Assembly (NCBI GenBank): GCA_030549335.1
Contig: CM060193.1
Location: 45,493,391-45,557,390, forward strand
Origin: Pontederia crassipes
Lineage: Eukaryota; Streptophyta; Magnoliopsida; Commelinales; Pontederiaceae
Length of the DNA: 64,000 bases
Direction of reading: 5' to 3'
The position numbers and the translations under genes were made by a program. Positions 61,201-64,000 of the stretch are shown here, piece by piece. The notes below the pieces were generated by a model that worked only from the letters and a program-made list of their open reading frames with translations, was not told where the DNA came from and did not search any database. Each line of letters starts with the position of its first letter. Within the stretch, counting starts at the first letter, position 1.

Positions 61201-61610
61201 AAATTTCATATTTTTTGACCATCTTGATTGAAAACACTTGTAAAAGACGCGAAAAGACGCGCACGAATTTTCACACCCGCAAAAAATTTTCGGTCGAGTT
61301 CATTTTTTCGTCCCAATCATTTCACCATGCATCAACATGCACGAAGGCAAGTCCACCATCACCAGCACCAGGGATGAGTCTGCATTCCTCTCGCTCCATT
61401 CCTTCGTTAGCAATGGTTTGCCCATGCAGCTACCTCGGCGGATACAACCATCAGTACCAAGCGCATCCGCATGATCAGTGGTATTTTCCTTAATCTTTCC
61501 CATTCCACGTTTAACATCTCTGGCTCCATATTAATAAACAGGAATGATTTATAGTTATATTTGACGAGATGCTGATCTATTCCGATGAATGACTCTGTTA
61601 ACATCTGCAG

Positions 61611-61677
61611 CAGGGCCTGACCGGACGATGGTAGCTGCAGTGAATAGGTTCTACAAGAACTACACCCATGCATTCAG
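61611..61677 (+). other. possible orphan exon
   Basis: A 67-bp segment lies between a good acceptor (TTAACATCTGCAG) and a donor (TTCAG/GTAGTA). One frame reads GPDRTMVAAVNRFYKNYTHA. I do not recognise it. A preceding candidate near 61370-61473 (reading MSLHSSRSIPSLAMVCP) does not join it in phase, so this may be chance or a gene remnant. Confidence 0.2.
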
Positions 61678-62063
61678 GTAGTAGTTTCCTAGGTTTAAGC
61701 AATGTGCTTGCTCTGATACGAGTTCTAAAGCTTCAGCAACTCAACCGAAGGTGCAGAGCATGAGAAATAGTGCCTGGGTGCATGCTGGATGTGAAGCAGA
61801 TCACAAGAGGGCGAAGATTATCTTGCCCTTCATTGATTGCATAACCGCAGGATCCAGCTGTATAATATCTGTTATATGATTGCATGAATAAATGACTATT
61901 TAGATTCGAAATTGGCTAATAATATACACCTCTAGACCAATCAAGAGGCCTCGATTTTTCTAAAATAAAAAATTTTCATGCGCTAAATACAAAATGAAAA
62001 TAAATTAAGATAAAAAATAAAATAATACACAAATCCGTTGATAAGAGTCAAATTCAAAATATT

Positions 62064-62567
62064 TTAGGGCCGTTTGAAGTATTACCGATTTAATTAACCG
62101 GTAATTTAAATCACCACTTAGATAGATTACTACTCATAATATAACCAATAGTAAAAAAAAGATAGTGAAAAAATTACTAAAATACCCTTAAAAATTATTT
62201 CATATTTTAACAACATATTATTATAAATAAACAAAGAAAAAATAGAAAATAAAAAAGATGAGACAAAAATAAGAGTTATTTGTAAAAGATTTCAAATAAT
62301 AAAAAAGATGAAGTTGAATGATATTTATTTATTAATAAAATATTTAAAATAAAAAAATAATTGAATGGATATTTTCCTCAAAATGTATTCCCACCGGTTG
62401 GTAATCTAGAAAGTCATCTCACCTGTCAGTGAGGTGGTAATTAAGATTATCAGAGTAATTAAAATTATCGGTAATCGATCGTAGCCAAACATGATAATGT
62501 GGTGGGCCTTGAAAATTTAAAATAATCGGTAATCTATCTACATTACCTCGTACCAAACGACCCCTTA
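62064..62567. mobile_element. PIF/Harbinger-type MITE (about 62067-62564) with TTA target duplication
   Basis: The ends GGGCCGTTTGAAGTATTACC and GTACCAAACGACCCC are inverted repeats, and the inner pairs match (AGATAGATTAC near 62117 and GTAATCTATCT near 62530). TTA flanks both sides. GGGCC.GTTTG ends with a TTA duplication are the Tourist pattern. Length is about 498 bp and it is non-coding. Confidence 0.7.
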
Positions 62568-62714
62568 ATTTTTGAATCAACATGTGCACCAGTGCATTTC
62601 ATCCTTGCTCATCAATTGATATAGATTTAAATTTGTATCAGTAAAAAAATAGGCGTCCTTTTATATTTTGGTTTAGTTTTCTTTGATTCTCATTTGCAAT
62701 GAAAAAGTGTATTC

Positions 62715-63090
62715 CACTACAAGAAAATTGATGAATAGCGACACATCAATCGAGACGCTATTGCGGTACTAATGCGTGACCGGAAATAATAGCATCTCTT
62801 TAACGTTGACATAGCGCCAAAAATATGAGACGTCTGGAATCGATAGCTATTAGCGTCGCAATAGTGCAAAAACCAAATGCGATGCAACTAGCGTCAACAG
62901 TCGATGCTAACTCAATGTTAAGATGACGCGAAAAGTGTCATTGCGAGGAGTTGAGTTGTGTCGCTAATGCATCACTAAAGTAGCGCAGAACCTTGCGACG
63001 CTATTCCGACGCTCAAGTGACGCTAAGGTTATACGTAAGTCGATGCTAGTTCTACGCTACTATGGTGCTGATGTCTTAATGTGCTAAAGT
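62715..63090 (+). mobile_element. CACTA transposon end with subterminal repeats
   Basis: CACTACAAGAAAATTGATG at 62715 is a classical En/Spm terminal repeat. Behind it are many short copies of GCGACGCTA / TAGCGTCGC-like motifs in both orientations (62750-63060), the usual transposase-binding subterminal region. The opposite end (TTTTCTTGTAGTG) is not in the window, so the element is truncated or replaced by the copia sequence that follows. Confidence 0.6.
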
Positions 63091-63099
63091 TTGTGCCTT

Positions 63100-64000
63100 C
63101 TTACTTGTTCTTTACTATTGCAAATGTATTTTGCTCAACTTTTCTAAAACAATTTTAAAAGAAGTTTTCGGTTGCAATTTTTAAAACACCAATTCACTCC
63201 CTCCTTTTGGTGCTTTTTGACCATACAATTGGTATCAAAGTCTAGTCGCTCTAGTTTAATATTTAAATATATTTAGAATCATGTCCCTCAAGTGGTTCAA
63301 TCGATAAATCATCCTCCACTTTTCAATACATCAAATTTTACATATTGAAAAATTAGGATTCGATTAATATTGATATGTGAGATATTATTCAAAATTATTT
63401 TAACTTATGTGAAAAGTCATCTTTAGAATACACTGAAGGAGAAAGATTTTTACCGAAACTTGATTGGAAAATAAAGAATTTTTTATTGTGCTTTGGATTC
63501 AATTGAATTTAATCATATTTCGACTTGTGAAAGTGCTCATGAAATATGAAAAAACTTATTATTACACATGAAGGGACTAATAAGGTCAAAAAATTTAGAT
63601 TAAATATTTTAAAATTCTTTTAAGATGCTTGATAATAAATTTATAAATGAAATAGTTGTTAGATTTAATAATATTATGAACGATTTGGTCTCTTTTGACG
63701 AACCAAGAACTAACCCCCAAAAGTTAAGAAGTTTCTCAGGTCTCTATAATTTAAGTGGCATACCATCGTAATTGAAAAGAATAATATGAACAAGTTGAAT
63801 TTTGATGATCTCATAGGCTCTCTCTTGAAGCTTAGAATCAAGGAAGATGAAGAAGCAAGTGTTCCAAAAAATAAGACTTCGATATTGAAAGCAAGTAAGG
63901 ATGAGGAGGAAATAAGTGAAGAAGATCAAGATCCTGATGAAAAGAAACTTTCCCTATATACCAAAAAGTTTGATAAGTATCTTAAGTTTGCCGAGCAAAA
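63100..64000 (+). pseudogene. copia retrotransposon: LTR end, primer-binding site and decayed gag (runs off the edge)
   Basis: CTCCCTCCTTTTGGTGCTTT and the LTR-like end CCATACA (63227) precede the primer-binding site TTGGTATCAAAG (63229-63240), which fits initiator tRNA-Met. A gag start ATG is at 63281. The gag frame then decays by stops, but later pieces remain: KLIITHEGTNKVKKF, MLDNKFINEIVVRFNNI, LDDLIGSLLKLRIKEDEEA-like text and a charged KDEEEISEEDQDPDEKKLSL tail, the pattern of plant copia gag. The element continues beyond 64000. Confidence 0.65.

Overview
This window is nuclear DNA of a flowering plant. The genes are split by GT-AG introns, the encoded proteins belong to plant families (MAD1, a mitochondrial RAD52-like protein, an ARP1-type RRM protein, a mid-SUN protein), and the space between them is AT-rich and packed with plant transposons. 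GC-rich first exons and element cores hint weakly at a monocot; the species cannot be named from sequence alone.

Layout: (1) 1-2206, minus: the 5' part of a MAD1 spindle-checkpoint gene that runs off the left edge. (2) 2.2-7.2 kb: AT-rich spacer with a decayed inverted-repeat element that hosts a foldback Mutator-like element (5132-5994) and a hAT MITE with a perfect 8-bp target duplication (6082-6622). (3) 7.2-9.5 kb: a solo-LTR-like block full of CGGTCGACCG palindromes. (4) 10.5 kb: a small GRF zinc-finger-like remnant. (5) 11928-14049, plus: a complete four-exon RAD52-1/ODB1-type gene of 192 codons. (6) 14.4-17.6 kb: L1-type LINE fragments, L1-tail micro-insertions and a TRIM-like LTR pair. 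(7) 18.7-25.0 kb: a foldback element, then a minus-strand LTR retrotransposon of Athila/Tat type, broken by four short RTE-LINE-derived insertions. (8) 27367-31534, minus: a multi-exon RRM RNA-binding protein gene. (9) 32-41.4 kb: MITE, 88-bp tandem repeat, foldback element, a palindrome-rich LTR-like block and a 2.7-kb foldback MULE with a perfect 9-bp target duplication. (10) 41.4-47.6 kb: AT-rich spacer with a hAT-like MITE. (11) 47.6-52.3 kb, plus: a mid-SUN domain gene with a 5'-UTR intron and four coding exons (575 aa). (12) 52.4-58.9 kb: a minus-strand solo LTR followed by a decayed Ty1/copia element. (13) 59-64 kb: possible CACTA ends, an (AAT)n array, a Harbinger-type MITE and the start of another decayed copia element that continues past the right edge.

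The four cellular genes act in separate processes (mitotic checkpoint, mitochondrial recombination, RNA binding, nuclear envelope/ER) and do not form a pathway or operon. The most unusual signals are in the repeats: three different palindrome families each clustered inside LTR-like blocks; a family of about 175-bp elements that join an RTE LINE's upstream part to its 3' end with GTT tails; micro-insertions of an L1 tail as short as 18-40 bp; and large hairpin-forming foldback elements with GC-rich cores.
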